64,000 nt of DNA, taken from CAWHJN01 sp963829705 (GTDB taxonomy: Bacteria; Bacteroidota; Rhodothermia; Rhodothermales; BA12). The stretch covers positions 254,701 through 318,700 of the forward strand of contig CAWHJN010000004.1 in assembly GCA_963829705.1 (NCBI GenBank), given 5' to 3'. Below the pieces are notes generated by a model, which ran no database searches, had not been told where the DNA came from, and was given only the letters and a program-made list of their open reading frames with translations. Position numbers and translations under genes: made by a program. How positions within the stretch are numbered: the stretch's first letter is position 1; each line of letters opens with the position of its first letter. This document shows, piece by piece, positions 27,383-37,451 of the stretch.

Positions 27383-29842
27383 ATGCCCGACCGCCGCTAT
27401 CAGGTTTTCAAGTTTGGCGGTACGTCCGTGCGCGACGCAGGGCGCATCCGCCGCGTAGTGGAGTTGGTGGGGCAGGAAGACCCATCGGCAGAGCGCGTGG
27501 TCGTCGTCTCGGCGCTCGGCGGCGTCACGGACCGGCTGCTGCGTGCTGCCGACGAGGCCGTGGCGCGCTCGGGCGAGCACCGCGCGATCCTGGCTGATCT
27601 GCGCGCCCGTCACGACGCCGTGCTCGCTCAGGTAGCCCGTATCGACGAGCACGAGGCGCTGCGCGCCCAACTCGACGCGCAGTTCTACACCCTCGGCGAA
27701 CTGCTCGACGGCGTGTTTCTGCTGCGCGAATGCACGCTCCGCGCCCGCGACAGCATCGCCGCGATGGGCGAGCGGATGTCGGCGCCGCTCGTGGCCGCTG
27801 CGTTTCGCGGCGTGGGCCAGGACGCCGTGGCCGTTGCTGCCGACGGCTTCATCCTCACCGACGACCGCTTCGGCGACGCCAACGTCCTCTTCGACGAGAC
27901 CAACGAGCGCGTCCGCACCTACTTCGGTAGCCTGCCGAAAGGGCGCGTGGCCGTCGTGACGGGCTTTATGGGAGCCACCGACCGGGGGGTGACCACCACG
28001 CTCGGGCGCTCGGGCAGCGACTACACGGCCACGATCCTGGCGGGCGCGCTGCACGCCGGCAAGATCGTCATCTGGACCGACGTCGACGGTGTGCTCTCCG
28101 CCGATCCGCGCCTCGTGCCCGACGCGCAGCGGCTCGACACGCTCCACTACCGCGAGGCTGCCGAACTGGCGTACTTCGGCGCGAAGGTGCTTCACCCGCG
28201 CACGATGCGCCCGCTCATCCAGGAGGGGCTGCCGCTGCTCATCAAAAACACCCTCAACCCCGACGCGCCCGGCACGCTCATCACCAGCGAGGAAGTGACC
28301 CGCGACCGGCCCGTGGCCGCCGTCACGACCATCCGGGGCGTCAGCCTCGTCACCATCGAAGGGCCGGGCATGGTAGGCGTGCCGGGCATCTCGGCGCGAG
28401 CGTTCTCGGCGCTGGCGGCCTACGGCATCAACATCCTGTTCATCACGCAGGCGTCGAGCGAGCAGAGTCTGTCGCTCGTCGTGATGGAGCGCGACGCCGA
28501 GGCCGCCGTGCGCTCGCTCGAAAACACCTTCGAACTCGAACGTGCGCATGGCGACGTGAACCGCATCTCGGCCCGCGCGCAGTGCGCCGTGCTGACGGCC
28601 GTGGGCGACGGCATGCGGAGCGAGCCAGGCGTGGCCGGACGGCTCTTCACCGCGCTCGGACGCGAGAACATCAACGTGATGGCGATGGGCATGGCGGCGG
28701 CGCAGAACAGCGTCACCACCGTCGTCAACGAGTCGCGCATCCGCGAGGCCGTGCGCGTGGTGCATCAGGCGTTCGCGCCCGGCGGCGACGACCTCCGCAT
28801 CGCCCTCGTCGGCGCGACGGGCGGTGTCGGACGGGCGCTGCTCCAGATCCTCGACCGCGACCGCGCCACCATCGAGGCCACGACGGGCCTGCGCGTGCGT
28901 GTGGTTGCGATGATGAACTCGCGGCAGATGCGCTTCGACGTCGACGGCCTCCCGCTCGACGCCGATCCTGCCGCCGTGCTCGCCACGGGCGAGGCGGCGT
29001 CGCTCGACGCGCTCGTGGCCACGCTCGCCGACCTGCCCTCGGGCCGGTTGCTGTTCGTCGATTGCACGGCTTCCGACGATGTGCCCGACGTGTACCCGTC
29101 GCTGCTCGAAAACGGCATCGGCATCGTTACGCCCAACAAGCGCGCCAACACGCGCGGCATCGACTTCTACCGCCGCCTCCAGATGCTTGGCCACGCGACG
29201 CCGTATTACTACGAAACGACCGTCGGCGCGGCGCTGCCGATGCTCTCGACGCTGCGCGACCTCATCCGCACCGGCGACCGTCTGCGGCGTATCGAAGGGA
29301 TGCTCTCGGGCACGCTCGCCTTCGTTTTCAGCGAGATGGCGGCGGGGCGCGCGTTCTCCGACGCCGTCCGGCAGGCGCGGCACAACGGCTTCACCGAACC
29401 CGACCCACGCGACGATTTGATGGGCCGCGACGTGGCGCGCAAGCTGCTCACGCTCGCCCGCGAAACCGGCTACACCGGCGACCTCGCGGACGTGCAGGTG
29501 GAGTCACTCGTGCCCGACGCGCTGCGCGAGATCGACCGCGAGGCGTTCATGGAGCGTCTGCCCGAACTCGATGCCGCGTGGGACGCACGCCGCGCCGCCC
29601 TCCCTGAAGGCGCGAAACTCGGCTTCCTGGGCGTCTTCGAGGGCGACACGCTGCGCGTCGGCGTGGAGGCGATCACGCCGGATTCGCCCTTCTACCGCCT
29701 CAGCGGCACCGACAGCATGGTGTCGTTCGTCACCGACCGGTACACGCGCCCGCTGGTGGTGTCGGGGCCGGGCGCGGGCCACGAAGTCACCGCCACCGGC
29801 GTCCTCGCCGACGCGCTGCACGCGGGCCTGCGGATGGGGTGA
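27383..29842 (+). CDS. thrA: Bifunctional aspartate kinase/homoserine dehydrogenase I
   Basis: An 819-residue fusion. The N-terminal kinase begins YQVFKFGGTSVRDAGRIRRV, has GFMGATDRGVTTTLGRSGSD and TDVDGVLSADPRLVPDA, then tandem ACT regulatory domains (about residues 310-460, GISARAFSALAAYGINILFI). The dehydrogenase half starts at about 470 with the NAD(P) motif IALVGATGGVGRALL and contains NGIGIVTPNKRANTRGIDFY and GMLSGTLAFVFSEMAAGRAF. It makes aspartyl phosphate and then homoserine for threonine and methionine; the ACT domains imply feedback control by threonine. The same order and length as E. coli ThrA. Confidence 0.97.
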   Translation: MPDRRYQVFKFGGTSVRDAGRIRRVVELVGQEDPSAERVVVVSALGGVTDRLLRAADEAVARSGEHRAILADLRARHDAVLAQVARIDEHEALRAQLDAQFYTLGELLDGVFLLRECTLRARDSIAAMGERMSAPLVAAAFRGVGQDAVAVAADGFILTDDRFGDANVLFDETNERVRTYFGSLPKGRVAVVTGFMGATDRGVTTTLGRSGSDYTATILAGALHAGKIVIWTDVDGVLSADPRLVPDAQRLDTLHYREAAELAYFGAKVLHPRTMRPLIQEGLPLLIKNTLNPDAPGTLITSEEVTRDRPVAAVTTIRGVSLVTIEGPGMVGVPGISARAFSALAAYGINILFITQASSEQSLSLVVMERDAEAAVRSLENTFELERAHGDVNRISARAQCAVLTAVGDGMRSEPGVAGRLFTALGRENINVMAMGMAAAQNSVTTVVNESRIREAVRVVHQAFAPGGDDLRIALVGATGGVGRALLQILDRDRATIEATTGLRVRVVAMMNSRQMRFDVDGLPLDADPAAVLATGEAASLDALVATLADLPSGRLLFVDCTASDDVPDVYPSLLENGIGIVTPNKRANTRGIDFYRRLQMLGHATPYYYETTVGAALPMLSTLRDLIRTGDRLRRIEGMLSGTLAFVFSEMAAGRAFSDAVRQARHNGFTEPDPRDDLMGRDVARKLLTLARETGYTGDLADVQVESLVPDALREIDREAFMERLPELDAAWDARRAALPEGAKLGFLGVFEGDTLRVGVEAITPDSPFYRLSGTDSMVSFVTDRYTRPLVVSGPGAGHEVTATGVLADALHAGLRMG

Positions 29843-29890
29843 GGGGGAAAGTCGGAACGCGGAAGTGGGAAGCCGGAGATGGAGGAATAG
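29843..29890 (+). repeat. Purine-rich post-stop repeat
   Basis: Directly after the thrA stop comes a tract of GGAAAGTCGGAACGCGGAAG type, the complement of the pyrimidine-rich tracts found before start codons elsewhere in the window. It lies in a convergent gap before the thioesterase gene. Confidence 0.5.
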
Positions 29891-29903
29891 AACGCGTGGG
29901 GTG

Positions 29904-30311
29904 TCAGTCGCGCTGCACGAAGGCGCGGAACGGCGCGAGGAGACTTTCGGAGAGCCGGATGGGCCGCAGCGCCTCGCGCCCGACGAACACGACGACCTGC
30001 TCGCCCGTGGTGCAAAGCGCGCCGTCGGCGTCGCGGAAGCGGTGCTCGATGCGCGCCTTGAGCGGGGTGAGTTCGGAAAGCCAGAGTTCGGCATATACCG
30101 TGTCGTCCAGCTTGAACGGGCGTTTGTAGTCGATGGACGTGTGGACGACCACGGGCGTCCAGCCGCTGTCCCACACGCCGCGCATGGGCATCCCTGCCGC
30201 CTGCATCAGCTCGCCGCGCCCGATCTCCATCCACTGCACGTAGACGGTGTTGGACACGACGCCGCCGAAATCGACCTGGAAAGAGTGGACGGGGATGGTG
30301 TAGGTGAGCAC
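29904..30311 (-). CDS. Acyl-CoA thioesterase, YbgC/4HBT family
   Basis: A 135-residue hot-dog-fold thioesterase. VHSFQVDFGGVVSNTVYVQW corresponds to the 4HBT active-site region (Asp followed by Gly-Val-Val), and FKLDDTVYAELWLSELTPLK and RIEHRFRDADGALCTTGEQV are typical. Family members hydrolyse acyl-CoA or acyl-ACP; YbgC acts near the Tol-Pal complex, but none of those genes is here. A hydrolase gene follows upstream on the same strand. Confidence 0.88.
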   Translation of the reverse strand: MLTYTIPVHSFQVDFGGVVSNTVYVQWMEIGRGELMQAAGMPMRGVWDSGWTPVVVHTSIDYKRPFKLDDTVYAELWLSELTPLKARIEHRFRDADGALCTTGEQVVVFVGREALRPIRLSESLLAPFRAFVQRD

Positions 30312-30384
30312 AGAGGTTGGAGGTTAAAGGGTGGAGAGAATACAGACCGAATCTCTAATCACCAGCCGCCAGCCTCTCCGCGCA

Positions 30385-31266
30385 TCACCGCAGCAAAAAC
30401 GCGACGATGCGGGCGTTGACGGCGGCGGGGAATTCGCGCGGCACGAGGTGCCCGGCGTTGGCGAAGACGTGAAGTTCTCCGCGTGGGCACAGCGCGGCGG
30501 CGCGGCGTGCGTGGCGGACAGGCAGCATCCAGTCGCGGGCGCCGTGGAGCCAGAGCACGGGCATCGTCAGGTGGTCGAGCGAGGATGTGACGTGTGTGCG
30601 GACGCGGTGCGGCAGCAGTTCGGTGCGGAGCCAGATGGCGAAGGCGTCGAGCGCGTCGGGGCGCTCCAAGCCGGCGCGGGCGTCTCTGACGAGTTCGTCG
30701 GTGAGGGCGTGGCGGTGGCCGAGCGCCGTCAGCAGCGCCAGCCGCATCGTTGCGGGCGTGTCGAGTGCGCGGCGGAAAAAGGCAGCCAGGCCCGGCACGC
30801 GCGCTGCGAGGCACGCCGCCTCGTGAAACGGCACGCGCGGCTGCACGCCGAAGGCGCCCGAGAGCAGCAGTTTGTTGATCCTTTCCGGGTAGCGCAGCGC
30901 GTAGACGAGCGCCACGGCCCCGCTCATCGACGAGCCGCCGAGCGCGAAGGGGCCGAGGTCGAGGGCCGCGACGAGGGCGTCGAGCCAGTCGGCGTACCAC
31001 TCCGTCGTACACGGTGCGCCGTCCGGCAGGGCGCTCTGGCCGTAGCCGGGCAGGTCGGGCACGAACACGCGAAACGGCGCGGGGAGCGCTTCGAGGGCCT
31101 TTTTCCACGTCAAGAGCGACGAGTCGAGCATCCCGCCGGGCAGCAGCACGAGCGTCGGTCCCACGCCCGGGCTGTAGCGCACGAATGTCTCCACGCCCGC
31201 CACCTCGAGCCGCATCTCCTCGATGCCCTCGCCGGTGCCGAAATCGATGGATTTGTCATGGGCCAT
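30385..31266 (-). CDS. Alpha/beta-fold hydrolase
   Basis: A 293-residue soluble hydrolase. The nucleophile elbow is GPFALGGSSMSGAVALVYAL with the serine in GSSMS, the oxyanion region is PTLVLLPGGMLDSSLLTW, the acid is in MPVLWLHGARDWMLPV and the catalytic histidine in HVFANAGHLVPREFP. The cap region has LLSGAFGVQPRVPFHEAACL. No signal peptide. Substrate unknown. It lies on the minus strand between the thioesterase and D-amino-acid enzyme genes, probably co-transcribed with the latter (49 bp gap). Confidence 0.88.
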   Translation of the reverse strand: MAHDKSIDFGTGEGIEEMRLEVAGVETFVRYSPGVGPTLVLLPGGMLDSSLLTWKKALEALPAPFRVFVPDLPGYGQSALPDGAPCTTEWYADWLDALVAALDLGPFALGGSSMSGAVALVYALRYPERINKLLLSGAFGVQPRVPFHEAACLAARVPGLAAFFRRALDTPATMRLALLTALGHRHALTDELVRDARAGLERPDALDAFAIWLRTELLPHRVRTHVTSSLDHLTMPVLWLHGARDWMLPVRHARRAAALCPRGELHVFANAGHLVPREFPAAVNARIVAFLLR

Positions 31267-31315
31267 GTGTCACTGGAAAACGGATGACGGGTGACTGTTC
31301 ACGGATGGCCAGCCC

Positions 31316-32527
31316 TCACCGCATCCCATCGCGCGCGTCCACGTGCCATTCTTCGAGCACCTCGTCGCCATCGACGAGAAACAGGCGTTCCTGCGTGGCT
31401 ACGCACGTGCACGCGTGGTTGGGCACGACACGCAGGCGATCACCGACGTCGAGCGTAGAGGCGCCGGGCACGACACACCAGGCGTGCTCTTCGGAGAGCG
31501 CCACGATCTGCAGATGCGGCATGACGCGCATGGCGCGGGCGTTGTAGAGCGGCACGCCGTGGCCCACGAGGCCGTAGCCGGTGTCGGAGGTGAGCGTCTT
31601 TTTGCCCGCGTCGAGGAAAAGGCGCTCCACCCCGTCGTGGCGTTTTTTGGAGACCACCGTCGCCAGCACCGTCAGCGCGCAGTCTTGCAGCGTGCAGGTG
31701 CCCAGCGACACCTGCATGGCGTCGTAGAAGACGTAGTTGCCGGGGCGGATTTCGGTAATGCGGAAGCCGCCTTCCGTCTGGTTTTCGAAGTGCCGCATGG
31801 AAGGCGTCGAGCCGACGCTCAGTTCGAAGTCGCCGGGCGTGGCGAGGCCCGCGTCGCCGAGTTTGACGGCGAGCGCGAGCAGGCGGTCGCGGCCTTCGGC
31901 CATGGCGCGGTGGAGGGCATCGTCGCGCGTTTCGCCTTCGCGCGGCCCCGCGTAGCTCTGCCCCTCGTGCGTCAGCAGGCCTACGACGCGCAGGCCGGGC
32001 ATTGCGCTGACCTCGCGCACGAGCGCGACGGCATCGGGGTCGTCCCAGCGGACGCCGCAGCGACCGTAGCCGGTGTCTACCTCGATCAGGACTTCGGCCT
32101 CGCGGTCGGCGTCGGCGTAGACGCGCGCGGCGGCGCGCGCGCCCTCGGCGGTGTCCACGCAGAACGAGATGCGCGCCCTGTCCATCAGCCCGAGAAGCTG
32201 CCGGTGCCGCGCCTCGCCCACGACGGTGTACGCCAGCCGGACATCGTCGAATCCGGCATCGACGAACACGGCGGCCTCGGAGGGTTTGGCGACGGCGAGG
32301 CCCTGCGCGCCGCGTTCGCGTTGCAACCGCGCCAGCGCGACGGATTTGTGCGTTTTCACGTGCGGGCGCAACGCGACGGCGTTGGTGGCGGCGCGGGCCT
32401 GCATCCGGTCGAGGTTGAAGAGCAGGCGGCCCTTCTCGATGAGAAGCGCGGGGGTAGGGAGGTCGTCGAGGAGCACGGGCGGATGGGTTTCGGGCAAGAT
32501 AGCGCTGCCTCTGCGTGGGGGCGGCAT
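31316..32527 (-). CDS. PLP-dependent D-serine dehydratase/D-threonine aldolase-like enzyme
   Basis: A 403-residue fold-type III PLP enzyme. The alanine-racemase-like barrel begins DDLPTPALLIEKGRLLFNL and holds the PLP lysine in ALRPHVKTHKSVALARL. The C-terminal domain has GYGLVGHGVPLYN and, near the end, VVPNHACTCVATQERLFL. The His-x-Cys pair in PNHAC matches the zinc ligands of DSD1-type D-serine dehydratases, whereas D-threonine aldolases use His-x-Asp, so dehydratase (or D-threo-hydroxyaspartate dehydratase) activity is more likely. I use ATG 32527; a GTG at 32596 would add 23 residues overlapping the divergent promoter. Confidence 0.85.
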   Translation of the reverse strand: MPPPRRGSAILPETHPPVLLDDLPTPALLIEKGRLLFNLDRMQARAATNAVALRPHVKTHKSVALARLQRERGAQGLAVAKPSEAAVFVDAGFDDVRLAYTVVGEARHRQLLGLMDRARISFCVDTAEGARAAARVYADADREAEVLIEVDTGYGRCGVRWDDPDAVALVREVSAMPGLRVVGLLTHEGQSYAGPREGETRDDALHRAMAEGRDRLLALAVKLGDAGLATPGDFELSVGSTPSMRHFENQTEGGFRITEIRPGNYVFYDAMQVSLGTCTLQDCALTVLATVVSKKRHDGVERLFLDAGKKTLTSDTGYGLVGHGVPLYNARAMRVMPHLQIVALSEEHAWCVVPGASTLDVGDRLRVVPNHACTCVATQERLFLVDGDEVLEEWHVDARDGMR

Positions 32528-32577
32528 CGGTGGCGCGTCGCGTCGCGGGTGGCGCAACGTCCCCGCTGCGCCGAGCG

Positions 32578-32585
32578 TACCTTTG
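32578..32585 (+). promoter_or_regulatory. Bacteroidota-type -7 element TACCTTTG
   Basis: TACCTTTG fits the TAnnTTTG consensus exactly and ends 25 bp before ATG 32611, a suitable distance for a short leader. A -33 TTG is not evident. Confidence 0.4.
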
Positions 32586-32610
32586 GCTCGTTCCACTTTT
32601 TCGCAGGCCG

Positions 32611-33399
32611 ATGTTCAACGAGAAACAGGTCGGTGCCCTTTTGCGCCGCGCTGCCGAACTCCAGGCGGGCACACCCAGCGACGAGGCGGGCCTGACGCTC
32701 GACGAGGTGCAAACGGCGGCGGCCGAGGCAGGCATCGACCCGCGCTTCGTGGCGCAGGCGGCGGCCGAGCTTCGCGTGCGTCCTGTCACGACGCCGCAGG
32801 AGGGCTTCGCCTTCTGGGGGGCGCCGGTGCATCTGTCCGAGGAGCGCGTGCTCGCACATCCGCTTGACGAGGACGAGTGGGGGGCCGTCGTGCGCGAGGC
32901 GCAGCGCATCTACGGGCAGGTGGGTGAGCTGCGGTCGGTCGGCACGACGCGCACGTGGTCGTACGGCAACAAGTCGACGACGGTGATGGGCCTCTCGGTC
33001 ACCACGCGGCGCGGGCAGACGATTGTGTCGGCGCACCGAAACCTGACGCAGGAGATCGCCGGGACGTTTGCCGGGGGCGGCCCCACGCCTATCGTGTTCT
33101 CGATGCTGCTGGCCTTCGAGGGCCTCGCGTTTCTGCCCGTCGGGCTGCGCGTGGCGGTGGCGATGACGCTGGTGCTGGCGATCTACCTGGCCCTGCGTGG
33201 GATCGTCTACACCGTCGGGCGCGTGCAGCGGCGCAAGATGGCCGGGCTGCTCGATGCCGTCGAGCAGGTAGCCGGAGAAACCGAGGCTCTGTCAGAGGCG
33301 CACGCCGAAGCCGCGTCGCGCCCCGCTCTCGACCTCGGGCCACTCGGCGACGAGCCGCGCGAACACGCCCCTGTCGCCACGCGCCACCGCACCCGATAA
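32611..33399 (+). CDS. Two-helix membrane protein, first of a tandem paralogous pair
   Basis: A 262-residue protein. The N-terminal 60 residues resemble an SHOCT/short-helix module repeated in the next gene (FNEKQVGALLRRAAELQAG, GLTLDEVQTAAAEAGIDPRF). A soluble middle domain (residues 70-150, EERVLAHPLDEDEWGAVVRE, WSYGNKSTTVMGLSVTTRRG) leads to a hydrophobic hairpin (PIVFSMLLAFEGLAFLPVGL; VAVAMTLVLAIYLALRGIVY) and a charged coiled-coil tail. No function recognised. The next gene, 6 bp downstream, is a paralog. The position after a good -7 element suggests it starts a two-gene operon. Confidence 0.75.
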   Translation: MFNEKQVGALLRRAAELQAGTPSDEAGLTLDEVQTAAAEAGIDPRFVAQAAAELRVRPVTTPQEGFAFWGAPVHLSEERVLAHPLDEDEWGAVVREAQRIYGQVGELRSVGTTRTWSYGNKSTTVMGLSVTTRRGQTIVSAHRNLTQEIAGTFAGGGPTPIVFSMLLAFEGLAFLPVGLRVAVAMTLVLAIYLALRGIVYTVGRVQRRKMAGLLDAVEQVAGETEALSEAHAEAASRPALDLGPLGDEPREHAPVATRHRTR

Positions 33400-33405
33400 G
33401 CACCC

Positions 33406-34210
33406 ATGCGCATCTACAACGAGCAGGAAACGCAGGAACTCATCCGGCAGGCCGCCGCGCTACAGGCCGCCAAGCGGGACTTCACGACGGGCCTGACGCT
33501 CGACGAGATTCGCCGCGTTGCCGCTGAGGCAGGCATCGATCCGCAGTTCATCGAGCAGGCCGCCGCGGGCGACGCCGCTGCCCGTGCCGGTGCAAACAAA
33601 GGCCGGGCTCTGGGGCGGCGCGTACCGCCTCGAACGCGAGCGCCTCATCGACCACGAGGTCGATGGCGAGGAGTGGAGCGAGATGGTCGACGAAATCCGG
33701 CGGGCGTACGGGCAGCCGGGCGAGGTCAAAGAGGTCGGGCGTGGCTTCGAGTGGCAGTACGGGTATCCGCAGTACGGCTCGGCGTATGTCTACGGACACG
33801 TCTCTGTGGCCCCGCGCCGGGGCCGGACGCGCATCCGCGCCACGCGGCGGCTGTCCAACCAGACGCTCGTGTTTCTGCTGCCGTTCTTCCCCGCGCTGTT
33901 GGCCGTCCTTTTGGGCATCGGGGCCATCGCGGGCAAGACGATCTTCTGGGTGCCGATCCTCCTCGCGCTCGTCACCGCCGCCTCGTTTATGTGGGCGCGG
34001 TCGCTGTTCGGGTCGATGTCGCGCAAGGCCGAAGCCGATCTGGACGAGATGATGGCGCGCCTCGAAACCATCGCGGGTGAGAGCGAGCAGTACGCCGAGG
34101 AGGAAACGGCGGCGATGGAGAACGAAGGGGGCCGCCTCGATGCGGGCCTGCTCGACGACAACGCGCCCACATCGGCATCGTCCAACCGCACTCGGCGGCG
34201 CACGCGCTGA
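33406..34210 (+). CDS. Two-helix membrane protein, paralog of the preceding gene, frameshifted
   Basis: About 267 residues in two frames joined near 33570-33580. The first gives MRIYNEQETQELIRQAAALQ and GLTLDEIRRVAAEAGIDPQF; the second resumes with PLPVPVQTKAGLWGGAYRLE and matches the paralog throughout (DHEVDGEEWSEMVDEIRRAY, TLVFLLPFFPALLAVLLGIG). One extra G in GCCGCGGGCGACG would account for the shift. It shares domain order with the preceding gene: short N-terminal helix pair, soluble domain, hydrophobic hairpin, acidic coiled-coil tail. Function unknown. A tandem duplication is the likely origin. Confidence 0.72.
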
Positions 34211-34246
34211 GGCTCGTTTGCTCGCAAGGACAGGCTGTCTTCGTTT

Positions 34247-37200
34247 CTACAACGTCAGCCGCAGCCCCAGCCGGATTTCCCGTGGCAACCCGTAGTTCTC
34301 GGGCGCTTGCAGGCGCGCCTGGTAGTAAAACCGCTCGATGCTCCCCGGCGGGAAAATCTGCGCGGCATCCTGCGTGCCGAGGTAGCCGTCGTCGTCGGGG
34401 TCGCCGGTGAAGCCGTAGACGCGCCGCACGTTGGCGCGGTCGAGGAGGTTGCGGACCTGCGCGAAGAGCGTTAGCGTGCGCCCGCGCACGGGCACGTCGC
34501 GCTGGGCCTGGAGGTGGAGGAGGACGCTCCACGGCTGCGTGCGTGTGCCGCGCGTGCCCACGGGGCGAAGAGACAGATCGGTGAGCGACACCGGCGCTTG
34601 GAGCGCGAAGTAGGCGTCGCCGCTGTGCGCCTCGCCCGCCAGCACGAGGCGCGTGTGCGCGAACGGCGCGAACCCGCCGAGGCGCGGCCCGGCATCGTCG
34701 CCCGTCTGGTAGTCGAGCACGCCGGTGAGCGTGTGGCGCGTTTCGTCGAGCAGATCCTGACCGGAAAACCGGGTGCCGCTGGGGTCCCAGAAAAAACCCT
34801 CAGCCGAGCGCGCGCCGAACAGATCGCCGGTGGCCTTCGACAGCGTGTAGGCCGCCTCGATGGCAACCCCGCCTGTACGGTCCATCTGCACGAGGAAGCT
34901 CCCGCTGCGGATGCGCGCCTGCGCTGCGGAAACGAACGTCGTGTAGTTGTTGGGAAACACGTTTTTGCGGGTCACGGGCACGGCGAGGTCGGCGAGGTCG
35001 CGCTGCGCGGCGGAAAGCGTGACGCGCAGCGCATTCTGCCGGATCGTGCCGCCCACGGCGTACGTCGTGGCGACTTCGGGCTTGAGGTCGGCGTTGGGCA
35101 GGAAGCTACTCGTCTCCAGCGCCATGCTGTACTGAGCAACGGTAGCGTTGAGGTACGCCTCGTCCGGCAAATCGGCGGTGCGGCTGTAGGAGAGCCAGAC
35201 GGACGCATCGACGGCGACGGCGAGGTTGAGTGCCACGCGCGGCTGGATCACCGCGCGCGTTTTGGCGTCCCGAAACACGCCTTCGTCGAGCACGCCCCGC
35301 GAAGTCCCCGGCGCCGCCCGCACCCGCCCGCGACCGGCGATGTCGGCGGCAGTGGCAGGCGCTCCCGTCGGGCCGAAAAACGCGCCATCTGGACTGCGGT
35401 AGCCGATCACGTCGTCGCCCGAAAAATAGACGGCGTTGAAAGGGTCAATGCCACGCGGCTGCACCGGCAGGTCGCGGGCGCGCACGATGGGCGCGAGCGC
35501 GTACGGATCGGTGGGCGTCCGCCGGTTGTGGCTGAAGAGGCTGTAACGCAGGCCGAAGTCGGCGGTGAGCGGGCCGAGGTGGAAGCGATCCGCGCCGTAC
35601 ACGTCCGCCCGCGTGATCTCCAGCGGCGCGACGTCCAGGTTGCTCCGGTCGGTGAAGTCCGAGAAGCGCTCGCTGTTGGCGCGGCGCAGGCCGAGGTAGT
35701 CGTAGCCGTAGTACGCCGCGTCCACCTGCCACGGCGCGAGGTCGCGGTACGCCGAGGCCGGGTTCTCGGTGCTCGTGGCGGCACGCGCGATCCGGTACGG
35801 GTCGCCGATCTCGAAGGCGCGGCGGGCGCGCTGCTGCTGCTCGACGCCCAGCAGCACCGTGTGCCCGCGCAACTCGGCCCGTCCTTCGAGCCGCAGGAAG
35901 GTCCCGTCCGTCTCGCGGTGCGCGTAGCCGGTGCCCGCCGCGCCCGGCAGCGCGAAAAGGCCCCACACGCTCGGCGGCAGGAAGCCGTCGAGGAACAGCG
36001 GGGCGAGGCGGCCGTCCGGCTGAACTCTCCCGTACCGTGCCGCGATGGCGTTGGCGGGCGCACTCAGGCTGCCGTAGTCGAACGTCTGCTCGACGCCGTC
36101 GGAAAACGCCGGGTTGTACGTCGTGGCGCGGTCGTGGTAGACGGCGACGGTGCCGCGCACGTCGAACGGGCCGACGGTACGCCCGAGGGTCGTCTGGAAA
36201 AACCGCTGCCGCGCCGTCGTACGTCCGTACGGCCGGGCGTTGAAGAGGGCGTACGCGGCATCGAACAGGTCAGCGGCATCGTACGCGTCGGCGTACGTCA
36301 CGTCGGCGTCGAATCCGCCCAGCGCCAGCCCGGCGCGGCCCAGAAAGCGCCGCTCGTCGGACGATGCCTCCGAACGCTCGCGTGTCGTCGTGAAGTCATT
36401 CGCCGTCAGGCCAAGCGGGGCAAAGCGGAAGGGAAACACGACGTTCGGGTCGAGCACATAGCCTGCTGGAATCGTCAGCCGGGCGCGAAGGTCGTCGAGC
36501 GTGGCAGAGGGAGGCAGGTCTGCGGGGATCGACAGGTAACGCTGGTCGGAGGCGTCACCTTCGCGGTAAACAATTACATCCTGGGGCGAGGCCGCCAGCC
36601 GAGCCTGTACCTCGGGCCGCAAGCGCGTAATCGGTTTTGCAACGGGGTACGGGATCGTCCTGCCGTGCCACCGAGGCGGCTACGAACACGCGGATGCGGT
36701 CGCCGAGCAGCGGCGTTCCCGCCGTCAGCCGGATTTCGCCCAGCCCTGTCGGATCAAAAGGTGCGCCGAGTGCCTCGACGTGCAGCACCCGCTCCGCCGA
36801 TCCGTCGCGCGTGGTGACGTCGAGTGCGGCGTCGCGGCTGCCTGCCAGCGCCGCGGGCGTGAACTCGCCGTAGAGGTCGAGCCGGGCGACGCCGTTCCAC
36901 GGCAGCCGCAAGGGCGCGGGCAGCGGCACGCCGTCGAGAACCGGCGCGATGCGCGTGCCGTGCAGGAACGTCAGCGTGTCCGAGCGCTCGTCGCGTAGCG
37001 CGCCGGGCAGCAGGCCGGAGGCCTCCGCCGTCGTGCGGGCGGGGAGGGCGGTGGCGTCGCGCGTGCGCGGCAGGGCGAAGACGGCGCTGTTGCTCTCGGC
37101 GTCGGGGTCGGTCGAAAAAAGCGCGGTGCGCTCCCAGAAGGGACGGCGGCGCAGCGTGAAATCGACCGTGGCGGTTTCGCCGGGCGCCAGCACACGCCGG

Positions 37201-37451
37201 GCGGTGCCGGTGCGGAAGCCCGCGAAGGCCGCGTGGATCTCCACCTCGCCGGCGGGCACATCGGCCAGCGTGTAGCGCCCGCCCGCGTCGGTGAAGGTCG
37301 CCGCCAGTGTGCCGGGCACGAACACGCTGACGCCTTCCACGGGCCCCTGCTGCGCGGTGGTGACGCGTCCCGTGAGGGTGGCCGTCTGCGCGTGTGCGAA
37401 CGGGGGCGCGAGCAGCAGCGCGAGGAGGAGAAGCGGTCGGGACATCGGCAT
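34247..37451 (-). CDS. TonB-dependent receptor, frameshifted
   Basis: About 1067 residues. Signal peptide (RPLLLLALLLAPPFAHAQ), carboxypeptidase-like domain (TATLTGRVTTAQQGPVEGVS; YTLADVPAGEVEIHAAFAGF), plug and a long barrel with many aromatic strands, ending GLPREIRLGLRLTL. The shift is near 36640-36650: on the minus strand GATCCCGTACCCCGTTGC, where dropping one C turns DPVPRC into DPVPVAKPITRL and restores the frame. Start ATG 37451 gives the signal peptide; another ATG lies at 37445. Receptors of this size and with a very large extracellular part take up siderophores or glycans, or act as OmpA-like surface proteins; substrate unknown. No partner lipoprotein gene lies next to it. Confidence 0.87.
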
